Assembly: GCA_015057525.1 (NCBI GenBank)
Contig: SVEE01000002.1
Location: 130,767 to 194,766, forward strand
DNA from: Lachnospiraceae bacterium
GTDB taxonomy: Bacteria; Bacillota; Clostridia; Lachnospirales; Lachnospiraceae
Length of the DNA stretch: 64,000 nucleotides
Direction: 5' to 3'
In this document: in pieces, positions 37,524-46,276 of the stretch
Layout of the letters: each line of letters begins with the position of its first letter
How positions within the stretch are numbered: the first letter of the stretch is position 1
Made by a program: the position numbers and the translations under genes
The notes under the pieces: model-generated
Databases searched by the model: none
What the model saw: only the letters and a program-made list of their open reading frames with translations
What the model was told of the DNA's origin: nothing

Positions 37524-37552
37524 TTGAATATTTGTCTGTAAAATGGTACAAT
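37524..37552 (+). promoter_or_regulatory. Putative internal promoter ahead of hisB
   Basis: TTGAAT, a 17-base spacer and TACAAT in the 114-base hisD-hisB gap, about 70 bases before the hisB start. It could give separate expression of the second half of the cluster. Confidence 0.55.
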
Positions 37553-37623
37553 TTATAGTTGTATTTTTACAAAAATAAGGATGATAAGGACTAGTTCCCT
37601 TTAATATGAGAGGAAGTGATTTT

Positions 37624-38217
37624 ATGTCAGACAGATTGGTAACTGTTTCAAGAAAAACAAGTGAAACAGATATAAGTTTAGAATTAAATCTTGATGGTCG
37701 TGGTATTGCAGAGGTAGATACTGGAATTGGATTTTTTGACCATATGCTTAACAGCTTTGCAAAACACGGTTTTTTTGACTTAAAGCTTACAGTTAAAGGG
37801 GATTTATTTGTAGATTCACATCATACAATTGAGGATACAGGTATTGTATTGGGTCAGGCTATAAGCAAGGCATTAGAGAGTAAAGCAGGAATAAACAGAT
37901 TTGGTTCATTTCTTCTTCCTATGGATGATGCCCTTGTTATGTGTGCTCTTGATTTATCTGGAAGACCTTATTTAGTTTATGATTTAGATTTGTCTGTACA
38001 ACAGGTTGGTTATATGGATACTGAGATGGTTAAAGAATTTTTCTATGCGGTATCTTATGGCGCAGGTATGAATTTACATATTAAACAAATTTCAGGTCAG
38101 AATAATCATCACATAATTGAGGCTGCCTTTAAGGCGTTTGCTAAGGCTCTTGATATAGCTACAATGTATGATAAAAGATTAGAAGGACAAATTCTTTCCA
38201 CTAAGGGAAGCTTATAG
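37624..38217 (+). CDS. hisB: Imidazoleglycerol-phosphate dehydratase
   Basis: Sixth step of histidine synthesis, dehydration of imidazoleglycerol phosphate. The 197-residue protein is the single-function form (no phosphatase domain). Metal-binding motifs DSHHTIEDTGIVLG and NNHHIIEAAFKA are present, with GIGFFDHMLNSFAKHG near residue 40. The start MSDRLV follows GAGAGGAAGTG. The HisF-like/HisIE fusion gene follows after 10 bases. Confidence 0.96.
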   Translation: MSDRLVTVSRKTSETDISLELNLDGRGIAEVDTGIGFFDHMLNSFAKHGFFDLKLTVKGDLFVDSHHTIEDTGIVLGQAISKALESKAGINRFGSFLLPMDDALVMCALDLSGRPYLVYDLDLSVQQVGYMDTEMVKEFFYAVSYGAGMNLHIKQISGQNNHHIIEAAFKAFAKALDIATMYDKRLEGQILSTKGSL

Positions 38218-38227
38218 GAGGATAAAT

Positions 38228-39490
38228 ATGGAATACAAGAAGATAATTCCTTGTCTTTCGATGGATAATCCTATCGAAGAGGCATTATATTATAATGATG
38301 CCGGTGCGGACGAGATTGCATTTTTCGACAGCACATGCACAAGGGACGATATTGATAAGAATATCGCAATCATCAAAGAAATCACAAGACAGGTTGATGT
38401 TCCTCTTATTGCCTGTGGTGGAGTAAAAAGATTGGAAGACATCAAAAAGCTTTTGTATGCTGGTGCTTCAAAAGTATGTATGAAGAGAGCTCCTCTTGAG
38501 GATATTAATATTGTAAGAGAGGCTGCGGATAGATTTGGCTCTGAAAGACTTATAGTTACTATAGATTTATCTTCATGCGATAATCCTGTAGAGTATGGTA
38601 AAGCACTTAAAAAGGCCGGTGCAGGAGAGCTATTTTTAGTTCACAGTAAAGAACTAGATAATTATTTAGAAGTTGCTAAAAATATTAGAAAGGAAGTTGG
38701 TCTTCCTATTGCAACAACTACTGATTCAACAGATTCAGCCGAGATTGCGGATGTCATTGATAAGACTAAGTGTGAAAGAGTGTGTCTTGGCGCCAGTAAC
38801 AAGTTTGACATAATGGAAATAAAGCAAGCTTGTAAGGTGATAGGAATACCTGTTAATTTGTTCGAGAGTTCTCTTGATTTTAAGGAATTTAAGCTAGATG
38901 ATAAGGGTCTTATACCAGTTATTGCTCAGCATTATAAGACAGGCGAAGTTCTTATGATGGCATATATGAATGAAGAAGCGTATAACCAAACTATAAGAAG
39001 CGGAAGAATGACTTATTTTAGCAGAAGTAGAAATTCTCTTTGGACTAAGGGCGAGACAAGCGGACATTTTCAGTTTGTTAAGTCACTTTCTATAGATTGT
39101 GATAAGGACACAATACTCGCCAAGGTTTCACAGATTGGCGCAGCTTGTCATACAGGTAGTCCAACATGTTTCTTTACAGATTTGGTTAAGAAGGATTATA
39201 ACGATACCAATCCACTTAAGGTATTTATGGAGGAATATGATATAATCCTTGATAGAAAGAAGAATCCTAAGGAGGGTTCATATACCAACTATCTTTTTGA
39301 TAAGGGTATTGATAAAATTCTCAAAAAGTTGGGTGAGGAGGCTACCGAGATAGTAATTGCAGCTAAGAATCCTGATCCAGAAGAAATCAAATATGAGATT
39401 TCTGATTTCTTATACCATGCTATGGTACTTATGGTAGAAAGAGGAGTTACATGGGATGATGTAATTAAAGAACTTGCAGATAGAAGATAA
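38228..39490 (+). CDS. hisIE: HisF-like domain fused to HisI and HisE (phosphoribosyl-AMP cyclohydrolase/phosphoribosyl-ATP pyrophosphatase)
   Basis: A 420-residue three-part protein. Residues 1-215 form a HisF/HisA-like barrel (IIPCLSMDN, CGGVKRLEDIKKLLYAGA, IVTIDLSS). Residues 225-320 are HisI with the metal motif IGAACHTGSPTCF, and 335-420 are HisE with LGEEATEIVIAAKN. HisI and HisE perform steps 3 and 2 of the pathway. In the barrel, the first catalytic aspartate of HisF (Asp11, CLDV) is Ser11, the following loop is deleted, and the second phosphate-binding Gly pair is missing; the second Asp (D103) remains. The barrel is therefore probably not an active cyclase. hisF, hisH, hisA and hisC are not in the window. 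Confidence 0.92.
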   Translation: MEYKKIIPCLSMDNPIEEALYYNDAGADEIAFFDSTCTRDDIDKNIAIIKEITRQVDVPLIACGGVKRLEDIKKLLYAGASKVCMKRAPLEDINIVREAADRFGSERLIVTIDLSSCDNPVEYGKALKKAGAGELFLVHSKELDNYLEVAKNIRKEVGLPIATTTDSTDSAEIADVIDKTKCERVCLGASNKFDIMEIKQACKVIGIPVNLFESSLDFKEFKLDDKGLIPVIAQHYKTGEVLMMAYMNEEAYNQTIRSGRMTYFSRSRNSLWTKGETSGHFQFVKSLSIDCDKDTILAKVSQIGAACHTGSPTCFFTDLVKKDYNDTNPLKVFMEEYDIILDRKKNPKEGSYTNYLFDKGIDKILKKLGEEATEIVIAAKNPDPEEIKYEISDFLYHAMVLMVERGVTWDDVIKELADRR

Positions 39491-39515
39491 TTATATTGTT
39501 TTGGGAGGTAGAAAC

Positions 39516-39659
39516 ATGAATCTTTTAGTAAGTGAATTTATAACATATATTATAAAGTTTTTTGCCATGCTTCTTTGCACTGTTGCAGGTGTTGCTGTTG
39601 GTATAAAGCTTAGAAAGAGAAAAAACGAAAAATTAGCTGCTGAAAGCGAAAATGAATAA
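39516..39659 (+). CDS. Small single-pass membrane protein, 47 residues
   Basis: The peptide runs MNLLVSEFITYIIKFF..., with one hydrophobic helix (about 5-30) followed by a basic and then acidic tail (KLRKRKNEKLAAES). A good ribosome site (TGGGAGGTAG) and tight spacing between hisIE (25 bases) and alaS support translation. Function is unknown. Its size and topology resemble small regulators or assembly factors of membrane complexes; that is inference. Confidence 0.7.
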   Translation: MNLLVSEFITYIIKFFAMLLCTVAGVAVGIKLRKRKNEKLAAESENE

Positions 39660-39685
39660 TCAGTAGCGTGTTGGAGGAACATAAA

Positions 39686-42325
39686 TTGAAGAAATACGGC
39701 GTAAACGAACTTAGAAAAATGTATTTGGAATATTTCGAAAGCAAAGACCATCTTAAGATGAAGAGTTTTTCACTTATTCCACACAATGATAACAGCTTAT
39801 TGCTTATTAACTCAGGTATGGCACCACTTAAGCCATATTTTACAGGTCAGGAAATTCCACCTAGAAGAAGAGTTACAACATGTCAAAAGTGTATTCGTAC
39901 AGGAGATATTGAGAATGTAGGTAAAACTGCACGTCACGGTACATTTTTTGAAATGCTTGGAAACTTCTCTTTTGGTGATTATTTTAAGCATGAAGCTATT
40001 GCATGGACTTGGGAGTTTCTTACAGATGTAGTAGGTCTTGATGCAGATAGACTTTATCCTTCTGTTTATTTAGAGGATGATGAAGCTTTCGATATTTGGA
40101 ATAAAGAAATTGGTATTGCCCCTGAAAGAATTTTCAAATTTGGTAAAGCGGATAATTTCTGGGAGCATGGTGCAGGTCCCTGTGGTCCATGTTCAGAAGT
40201 TTATTATGATAGAGGCGAGAAGTATGGCTGTGGTAAACCAGACTGTAAGGTAGGCTGTGATTGTGACAGATACATGGAGGTTTGGAACAACGTATTTACT
40301 CAGTTCGATAACGATGGAAATAATAACTATACAGAGCTTGAGCAGAAAAACATTGATACTGGTATGGGTCTCGAGCGACTTGCAGTTGTAGTTCAGGATG
40401 TTGATTCCATATTTGATGTTGATACAATCAAAGCATTAAGAGACAAGATATGTGATATGGCAGGTGTTACATATAAGACTGATGAGAAGAAGGATGTTTC
40501 TATCAGACTTATAACAGACCATATTCGTTCAGTTACATTTATGACATCTGATGGTATTCTTCCTTCAAATGAAGGTCGTGGCTATGTACTTAGAAGATTA
40601 CTTCGTCGTGCCGCAAGACACGGAAGAATGCTTGGAATTAAGGATATGTTCTTAGCAGAGCTTTCAAAGACAGTTATTGAGGTGTCAAAGGATGCTTATC
40701 CAGAGCTTCTTGAGAAACAGGCTCATATCTTTGCAACTCTTAACAAGGAAGAGGAAAGCTTTAACAAGACAATAGATCAGGGTCTTGCTATTCTTAATAC
40801 ATTTATTACTGAAATTAAAGAGAAGAATGAGAAAGAGCTTAGTGGTGAAAATGCATTTAAGCTTTATGATACTTATGGATTCCCTCTTGATCTTACAAAG
40901 GAAATTCTTGAAGAGGCAGGCATTACTGTTGACGAAGCAGGATACACTGAGTGTATGAATTTACAGAGAACAACAGCAAGAAATGCTCGTAAGGTATCTA
41001 ACTATATGGGTGCAGATGCAACTATTTATGAGCAGATTCCTGTGGATATAGTTACTAATTTTGTTGGATATGACAATCTTAAATATGAATCTGATATTGT
41101 AGCAATGACAACAGAAGACGCAGTTGTTGACGTTCTTTCAGAAGGAGATAACGGTTCTATTCTTGTATCAGAAACACCTTTCTATGCAACAATGGGTGGT
41201 CAGTGTGGCGATATAGGTGTTATTGAAACTGCCACAGGCAAGTTTATCGTTAAGGATACAGTTAAGGTTGTAGGTGGTAAAACTGCTCATATTGGATATG
41301 TAAGTTCAGGTGAGTTTAAGATGGGCGAGAAGGTAAATCTTCTTGTTGATGAAGAAAGAAGAAGTCTTACTTGTAAGAACCATTCAGCGACACACCTTCT
41401 TCAAAAGGCACTTAAGATTGTTCTTGGTGGTCACGTAGAACAGGCAGGTTCTTATGTTGCAGAAGACAGACTTCGTTTTGACTTCACTCATATCCAGGCA
41501 ATGACTAAAGAAGAAATTGCTAAGGTTGAAGAAATTGTCAATGCAGAAATTGAGAATGATATAGCTGTTGAGACGGCTGAAATGTCAATAGAGGATGCTA
41601 AAAAGACTGGCGCTATGGCACTTTTTGGCGAGAAATATGGCGATACAGTTCGTGTTGTATCCATGGGAGATTTTTCTAAGGAACTTTGTGGTGGTACTCA
41701 CGTTCCAGCAACAGGTATCATAGGTACATTTAAGATAGTATCTGAGGCTGGTGTTGCAGCTGGTGTAAGACGTATAGAAGCACTTACTTCAAAGGGTGCG
41801 TTTGACTATTATAAGAAGCTTGAAGAGGAACTTTCTAAGGCAAGTGCTGCAGCTAAAACAGAGCCTTCAAAGCTTACAGATAGAATTGAAGCACTTCTTG
41901 CTGAAATTAAAGCACTTCAGTCAGAGAATCAAAAGCTTAAAGATAAGATGGCTAAAGAATCAGTTGGTGATGTTATGTCTAATGCTGTAGAGGTTGGTTC
42001 ATATAAGGTTCTTCCTGTTAAGGTTAATGGAATTGATATGAATGCTCTTCGTAATCTTGGAGATGACCTTAAGGCTAAGATTGGTTCTGGTATTGTTATT
42101 CTTGCATCAGATTCTGATGGTAAGGTTAACCTTATTGTAATGGCAACAGATGATGCAGTTAAGGCTGGCGCTCACGCTGGAAACATAGTTAAAGCTATTG
42201 CACCTTGTGTAGGTGGTGGCGGCGGTGGCCGTCCAAATATGGCTCAGGCAGGTGGTAAAAATCCAGCAGGTATGGATGAAGCACTTAGTCAGGGTGTTGA
42301 AGTAGCAAAAACTCAGTTAGCATAA
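39686..42325 (+). CDS. alaS: Alanyl-tRNA synthetase
   Basis: Charges tRNA-Ala and edits mischarged Ser/Gly. The 879-residue protein has the class II core (ending SFSLIPHNDNSLLLINSGM in motif 2 region), the editing domain with zinc motifs HSATH and CGGTH, and a C-terminal DHHA1 domain ending in the glycine-rich GGGGGGRPNMAQAGG. The start is judged to be TTG at 39686, because TTGGAGG lies 8 bases upstream; a GTG at 39668 precedes that ribosome site. clpP follows after 22 bases. Confidence 0.96.
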   Translation: MKKYGVNELRKMYLEYFESKDHLKMKSFSLIPHNDNSLLLINSGMAPLKPYFTGQEIPPRRRVTTCQKCIRTGDIENVGKTARHGTFFEMLGNFSFGDYFKHEAIAWTWEFLTDVVGLDADRLYPSVYLEDDEAFDIWNKEIGIAPERIFKFGKADNFWEHGAGPCGPCSEVYYDRGEKYGCGKPDCKVGCDCDRYMEVWNNVFTQFDNDGNNNYTELEQKNIDTGMGLERLAVVVQDVDSIFDVDTIKALRDKICDMAGVTYKTDEKKDVSIRLITDHIRSVTFMTSDGILPSNEGRGYVLRRLLRRAARHGRMLGIKDMFLAELSKTVIEVSKDAYPELLEKQAHIFATLNKEEESFNKTIDQGLAILNTFITEIKEKNEKELSGENAFKLYDTYGFPLDLTKEILEEAGITVDEAGYTECMNLQRTTARNARKVSNYMGADATIYEQIPVDIVTNFVGYDNLKYESDIVAMTTEDAVVDVLSEGDNGSILVSETPFYATMGGQCGDIGVIETATGKFIVKDTVKVVGGKTAHIGYVSSGEFKMGEKVNLLVDEERRSLTCKNHSATHLLQKALKIVLGGHVEQAGSYVAEDRLRFDFTHIQAMTKEEIAKVEEIVNAEIENDIAVETAEMSIEDAKKTGAMALFGEKYGDTVRVVSMGDFSKELCGGTHVPATGIIGTFKIVSEAGVAAGVRRIEALTSKGAFDYYKKLEEELSKASAAAKTEPSKLTDRIEALLAEIKALQSENQKLKDKMAKESVGDVMSNAVEVGSYKVLPVKVNGIDMNALRNLGDDLKAKIGSGIVILASDSDGKVNLIVMATDDAVKAGAHAGNIVKAIAPCVGGGGGGRPNMAQAGGKNPAGMDEALSQGVEVAKTQLA

Positions 42326-42347
42326 GTAAAGAAAGAGAGGTCATAAT

Positions 42348-42932
42348 ATGGCATTAGTACCTACCGTCGTTGAACAAACAAGTAGAGGAGAAAGAGCTTA
42401 CGATATATATTCAAGACTTTTAAAGGAAAGAATCATTTTCCTTGCAGATGAAGTTAATGATACAACTGCAAGTCTTGTAATTGCCCAGCTTTTATTCCTT
42501 GAGTCTGAGGACCCAACAAAGGATATCAGCTTATATATTAACAGCCCTGGTGGTTCTGTTTCAGCTGGATTCGGCATATATGATACTATGAAGTACATTA
42601 AATGTGATGTTTCTACTATCTGTGTAGGAATGGCAGCAAGTATGGGAGCATTTCTTCTTGCTGGTGGAACAAAGGGTAAGAGAATCGCTCTTCCTAATTC
42701 TGAAATCATGATTCATCAGCCACTTGGTGGAACTAGAGGTCAGGCAACAGATATGAAGATTCACACTGATCATATTATAAGAACAAGAGAGAAGTTAAAT
42801 CAGATTTTAAGCGAAAACACAGGTAAGCCAATCGAAGAAATCGAGAAGGATACAGAAAGAGATAACTTCCTTACTGCTGAGCAGGCACTTGAATATGGTT
42901 TGATTGATCACATATATACAAATCGTCAGTAA
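42348..42932 (+). CDS. clpP: ATP-dependent Clp protease proteolytic subunit
   Basis: Barrel-shaped serine protease working with Clp ATPases. The 194-residue protein has Ser98 in [14 protein letters not shown] and His123 in [10 protein letters not shown], with the third residue in the [18 protein letters not shown] region. AAAGAGAGGTC precedes the ATG. No clpX follows; about 200 bases of AT-rich sequence lead to rpsU. Confidence 0.96.
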   Translation: MALVPTVVEQTSRGERAYDIYSRLLKERIIFLADEVNDTTASLVIAQLLFLESEDPTKDISLYINSPGGSVSAGFGIYDTMKYIKCDVSTICVGMAASMGAFLLAGGTKGKRIALPNSEIMIHQPLGGTRGQATDMKIHTDHIIRTREKLNQILSENTGKPIEEIEKDTERDNFLTAEQALEYGLIDHIYTNRQ

Positions 42933-43017
42933 AATATAATATTTAGCATTTTTTTGTATAAAAATTTTAATTTTGTTCAAAAAATTAGAAAAAAATGTAT
43001 TTAATTTCAATTTTTTG

Positions 43018-43045
43018 TTGACGAAATATTTTATTGTGATATAAT
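43018..43045 (+). promoter_or_regulatory. Sigma-A promoter of rpsU
   Basis: TTGACG, a 16-base spacer and TATAAT, giving a leader of about 85 bases before rpsU. Confidence 0.75.
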
Positions 43046-43076
43046 CATAGTTGTGCAATTTGGAGGTAAACCCAAA

Positions 43077-43117
43077 CAGTTGTTGAAAACGCACGATAAT
43101 TTATGAATATACAACTG
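43077..43117 (+). promoter_or_regulatory. Leader hairpin ahead of rpsU
   Basis: CAGTTGT and ACAACTG can pair over a 27-base loop, with the 3' arm abutting the GGAGGGAGG ribosome site of rpsU. A second, unused GGAGG lies upstream at 43062-43066. A translational control role is inference. Confidence 0.4.
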
Positions 43118-43136
43118 GAGGGAGGTTGAGGATAGT

Positions 43137-43313
43137 ATGTCAAACGTAATAGTTAAAGAGAACGAAACTTTAGATAGCGCTCTTCGTAGATTTAAGAGAA
43201 ATTGTGCTAAGGCTGGTATTCAGCAGGAGATTCGTAAGAGAGAGCATTACGAGAAGCCAAGCGTTAAGCGTAAGAAGAAATCAGAGGCTGCTAGAAAGCG
43301 CAAATATAAATAA
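43137..43313 (+). CDS. rpsU: Ribosomal protein S21
   Basis: A 58-residue small-subunit protein, beginning [20 protein letters not shown] and ending in a Lys/Arg-rich tail. The ATG follows a GGAGGGAGG ribosome site at a somewhat long distance. It has its own promoter, a structured leader and a strong terminator, so it is a one-gene unit. S21 helps position mRNA near the anti-Shine-Dalgarno end of 16S rRNA. Confidence 0.96.
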   Translation: MSNVIVKENETLDSALRRFKRNCAKAGIQQEIRKREHYEKPSVKRKKKSEAARKRKYK

Positions 43314-43326
43314 GTAAAATGTTCTT

Positions 43327-43358
43327 AAAGAGTTATCCATTAGGATAACTCTTTTTTT
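43327..43358 (+). terminator. Rho-independent terminator after rpsU
   Basis: A perfect 12-base stem, AAAGAGTTATCC with GGATAACTCTTT, around ATTA and followed by a T-run. Confidence 0.93.
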
Positions 43359-43415
43359 GTTCTATATGTTTTTTTGTGAGAATAAAAATATTATAGGAAA
43401 TACTTGGGAGTCGCT

Positions 43416-44663
43416 ATGGTTGGAATATTATTAAGATGGCTGAATGGCTATTTAATTCTAAATATATCAGGAAATTCAAAAGAAAGATTCATGAAATTAT
43501 GCGAATTAAATGATATTTTGCTATGGAAAATAAAAAAAATAGAGAATAATATTAGGTTCAGAGTATCAAAAAGAGATTATAAAAAGGTTCTTGGTTATGT
43601 AAAGAAGACAGATTGTACTGTTTCCATAGAAGATAAACGAGGCCTTCCTTTTTTTATGTATAAGTACAAAAAAAGAAAATGTTTTATAATTGGAATTGTT
43701 ATATTTATAATACTATTATTATATTCTAACAACTTTATATGGAAAATAAATATATTAGGCTCAAGTATTTACACAGATAATCAAATTTTGACATATGTTA
43801 AAGAAGAATTAATAAAACCAGGAACCAAGATAGATGATGTGGATTGTTATAATATTGAAAAAATATTAAGAGAAAAATATAGTAAGATTGCGTGGATTAG
43901 CTGCTACATAAAAGGTACAGAATTTAATATAGAAATATCGGATACAATCGAGCCAGATAAGATAGAAACTGGTAATTCTCCCTGTGATATTGTTGCTGTA
44001 AAGGATTGTATAATTATAGATATGATAGCAAAAACAGGGGTTCCAGCAGTTACAACAGGAATGTCAATAAAAAAAGGTGATGTGTTAATTAGTGGAGCGG
44101 TGGAGATTTATAATGACTATGATGAGTTGACAGAGATAAATTTTGTTGTTGCAGATGGATATGTTTATGGAGAAACAATATATACGTATTATGATACATT
44201 TTCTGCAAGGCATTATGAAAAGGAATATACAGGAAATGAAATTAAATTATATAGCTTAATTTTTGGAGATAAAATATGTTCTCCTTATGTTCCTGAAATA
44301 AAATATGATTATTATGATGTGATTAATGAAGAAAAAAATTTAAAAATAAACAATACATATACAGCACCACTTTCATTTTATTTAACTACTGTCAAAGAAT
44401 ATAAGCCAGTTGCATGTGTTTACACCCAAGAGGAAGGCTTTGAAAAAGCTGAAAAAAAGCTAAATTTATATATAGATGATTTAAAGAAAAAAGGGGTGGA
44501 AATACTTGAAAATAATGTTAAAATAGAAGTTGTTGATGATACATTTGTGTCTAGTGGAACAATTGTAGTTAAGGAGCTTATTGGTATTCCAAGGGATATA
44601 GATGTAAGTAACTACAATCTGGATAAATTATCAACTGATAGTACAAAAATTCAAGGAGAATAA
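43416..44663 (+). CDS. yqfD: YqfD-like sporulation membrane protein
   Basis: A 415-residue protein with a cytosolic N-terminal part (about 1-88), one membrane helix (about 92-110) and a large external C-terminal part, the YqfD layout. Bacillus YqfD is expressed in the mother cell and needed for full spore formation. The usual upstream partner yqfC is absent; rpsU and its terminator lie there instead. phoH and ybeY follow in the conserved order. The ATG at 43416 has TTGGGAG upstream; an in-frame TTG at 43404 overlaps that site. Whether this organism makes spores cannot be told here. Confidence 0.85.
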   Translation: MVGILLRWLNGYLILNISGNSKERFMKLCELNDILLWKIKKIENNIRFRVSKRDYKKVLGYVKKTDCTVSIEDKRGLPFFMYKYKKRKCFIIGIVIFIILLLYSNNFIWKINILGSSIYTDNQILTYVKEELIKPGTKIDDVDCYNIEKILREKYSKIAWISCYIKGTEFNIEISDTIEPDKIETGNSPCDIVAVKDCIIIDMIAKTGVPAVTTGMSIKKGDVLISGAVEIYNDYDELTEINFVVADGYVYGETIYTYYDTFSARHYEKEYTGNEIKLYSLIFGDKICSPYVPEIKYDYYDVINEEKNLKINNTYTAPLSFYLTTVKEYKPVACVYTQEEGFEKAEKKLNLYIDDLKKKGVEILENNVKIEVVDDTFVSSGTIVVKELIGIPRDIDVSNYNLDKLSTDSTKIQGE

Positions 44664-44669
44664 TTACAC

Positions 44670-45704
44670 ATGGGTTCTTATTTTGAACAGATAGAAATAC
44701 CAGATAAGCATATACAAAATATATTTGGTCAGTTCGACAAAAATATGAAAAATATAGAAAAATCCTACAATATCACAGCCGTGTTAAGGGATGAAATCTT
44801 AAAACTTACTGGTGAAGAGGATAATGTAAAAAGTGCAATGGAAGTTATCCGAGAAATGCTTAAGCTTTCTGAAAACGGAAATGCCATTACAGACCAGAAT
44901 ATTAATTACGCTGTGTCATTATCAAAAACAGGTGATGTAAGTAGCATTAGTCAGCTGGATAAAGATATGATATGTCATACTATTAATGGAAAACCAGTAA
45001 AAGCCAAAACATTAGGTCAGAAGAAATATGTAGATTCTATAGATAAAAATATGATTGTCTTTGGTGTTGGCCCAGCGGGAACCGGTAAGACATATTTGGC
45101 CATGGCTAAGGCTATAACAGCCTTTAAGAACAACGAAGTTAATAGAATAATTCTTACTAGACCTGCAATAGAGGCGGGAGAAAAACTTGGATTCCTTCCA
45201 GGTGACCTCCAAAGCAAGGTTGACCCATATCTTAGACCATTATATGATGCCTTATATGAAATTATGGGCGCAGAGTCCTTCCTCAAAAATATGGAGAAGG
45301 GACTTATAGAGGTAGCTCCACTGGCATATATGCGTGGACGTACCTTAGATAATGCATATATTGTTTTGGACGAGGCGCAGAATACAACACCTGCTCAGAT
45401 GAAAATGTTTCTTACCCGTATAGGTTTTGGTTCAAAGGCCATTATAACAGGCGATTTATCCCAGAAGGATTTGCCTAAAGATGCTGTATCAGGTTTGGAA
45501 GTTGCACTTAGAGTTCTTCGCAAAATTGATGATATTTCTATTGTTGAATTTTCAAGTGATGATGTTGTCAGACATCCGCTTGTGCAGAAGATTGTCAATG
45601 CTTATGAAGAATATGAAGCAAAACTTGCAAACAAACAAAATGACAGAAATAAAGACAAAAATCAAGCCAAATCTTTTGACAGAAATAACCATAAAAGAAA
45701 GTGA
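44670..45704 (+). CDS. phoH: PhoH-like ATPase
   Basis: A 344-residue ATPase of the PhoH/YbeZ group, thought to act with YbeY in RNA metabolism. Walker A is GPAGTGKTYLAMAKA, Walker B region VLDEAQNTTPAQMKMFLTR, and ITGDLSQ follows. The last 30 residues are Lys/Asn/Asp-rich and look disordered. It lies 6 bases after yqfD; ybeY is 59 bases on with its own promoter. Confidence 0.92.
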   Translation: MGSYFEQIEIPDKHIQNIFGQFDKNMKNIEKSYNITAVLRDEILKLTGEEDNVKSAMEVIREMLKLSENGNAITDQNINYAVSLSKTGDVSSISQLDKDMICHTINGKPVKAKTLGQKKYVDSIDKNMIVFGVGPAGTGKTYLAMAKAITAFKNNEVNRIILTRPAIEAGEKLGFLPGDLQSKVDPYLRPLYDALYEIMGAESFLKNMEKGLIEVAPLAYMRGRTLDNAYIVLDEAQNTTPAQMKMFLTRIGFGSKAIITGDLSQKDLPKDAVSGLEVALRVLRKIDDISIVEFSSDDVVRHPLVQKIVNAYEEYEAKLANKQNDRNKDKNQAKSFDRNNHKRK

Positions 45705-45711
45705 TGAATTG

Positions 45712-45740
45712 TTGATAAAGAGACTAATTTATAGTATAAT
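45712..45740 (+). promoter_or_regulatory. Putative sigma-A promoter of ybeY
   Basis: TTGATA, a 17-base spacer and TATAAT, 24 bases before the ybeY start; it begins 8 bases after the phoH stop. Confidence 0.7.
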
Positions 45741-45763
45741 GAATTAGTTGTAGGAGAGATGTT

Positions 45764-46276
45764 ATGAGTGTTTTTTTTGAAAATGAATTGGACAGGCCAA
45801 CACCTGAACATTACGAAGATATTGTCAGGGATATTATTGAAGGGGCTTTAGATTATATGAAATGCCCATACGAATGTGAGATTAATGTAATATTCACTGA
45901 CAACGAAGGTATAAGACAAATCAATAAAGAACATCGTGACATAGATTCACCTACAGATGTATTATCGTTTCCTATGGGTGATTATGAGGTACCAGGCGAA
46001 TTTGAACATCTTGAAGAATATCCACTTGATTATTTCAATCAGGATACAGGAGAATTAATGCTTGGAGATATAGTTCTTAATGTTGATAGAATCGCCTCTC
46101 AAGCTGAGGAATATGGGCATACAAGAAGACGAGAAATTGCTTTTTTAACTGCTCACAGTATGCTTCACCTTGCTGGATATGACCATATGGAAGATGATGA
46201 GAGACTTGTAATGGAAAAAATGCAAGAAGAAATTCTTACAAAGAAAGGATATACAAGGGATAATGAAGAAGAATAA
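45764..46276 (+). CDS. ybeY: Endoribonuclease YbeY
   Basis: Zinc endoribonuclease for 16S rRNA 3'-end maturation and ribosome quality control. The 170-residue protein has the metal motif HSMLHLAGYDH (three His) and the upstream block DIDSPTDVLSFPMG. GTAGGAGAG precedes the ATG. It overlaps the following lipoprotein gene by 14 bases. Confidence 0.96.
   Translation: MSVFFENELDRPTPEHYEDIVRDIIEGALDYMKCPYECEINVIFTDNEGIRQINKEHRDIDSPTDVLSFPMGDYEVPGEFEHLEEYPLDYFNQDTGELMLGDIVLNVDRIASQAEEYGHTRRREIAFLTAHSMLHLAGYDHMEDDERLVMEKMQEEILTKKGYTRDNEEE

Noticed and set aside
39516-39659. Naming the small membrane peptide as a nitrogenase-related protein, as some databases may do
   Set aside because: A 47-residue single-helix peptide shows no nitrogenase feature; such a name would be misleading.
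43103-43129. Eight-codon leader peptide before rpsU as a gene
   Set aside because: Very short, no ribosome site of its own, and overlaps the rpsU ribosome site; mentioned only as part of the leader.
45294-45301. GAGAAGGG octamer as a SpoIIIE-type polar motif supporting a terminus
   Set aside because: Only a single copy was noticed by eye in coding sequence; no enrichment can be claimed without a count.
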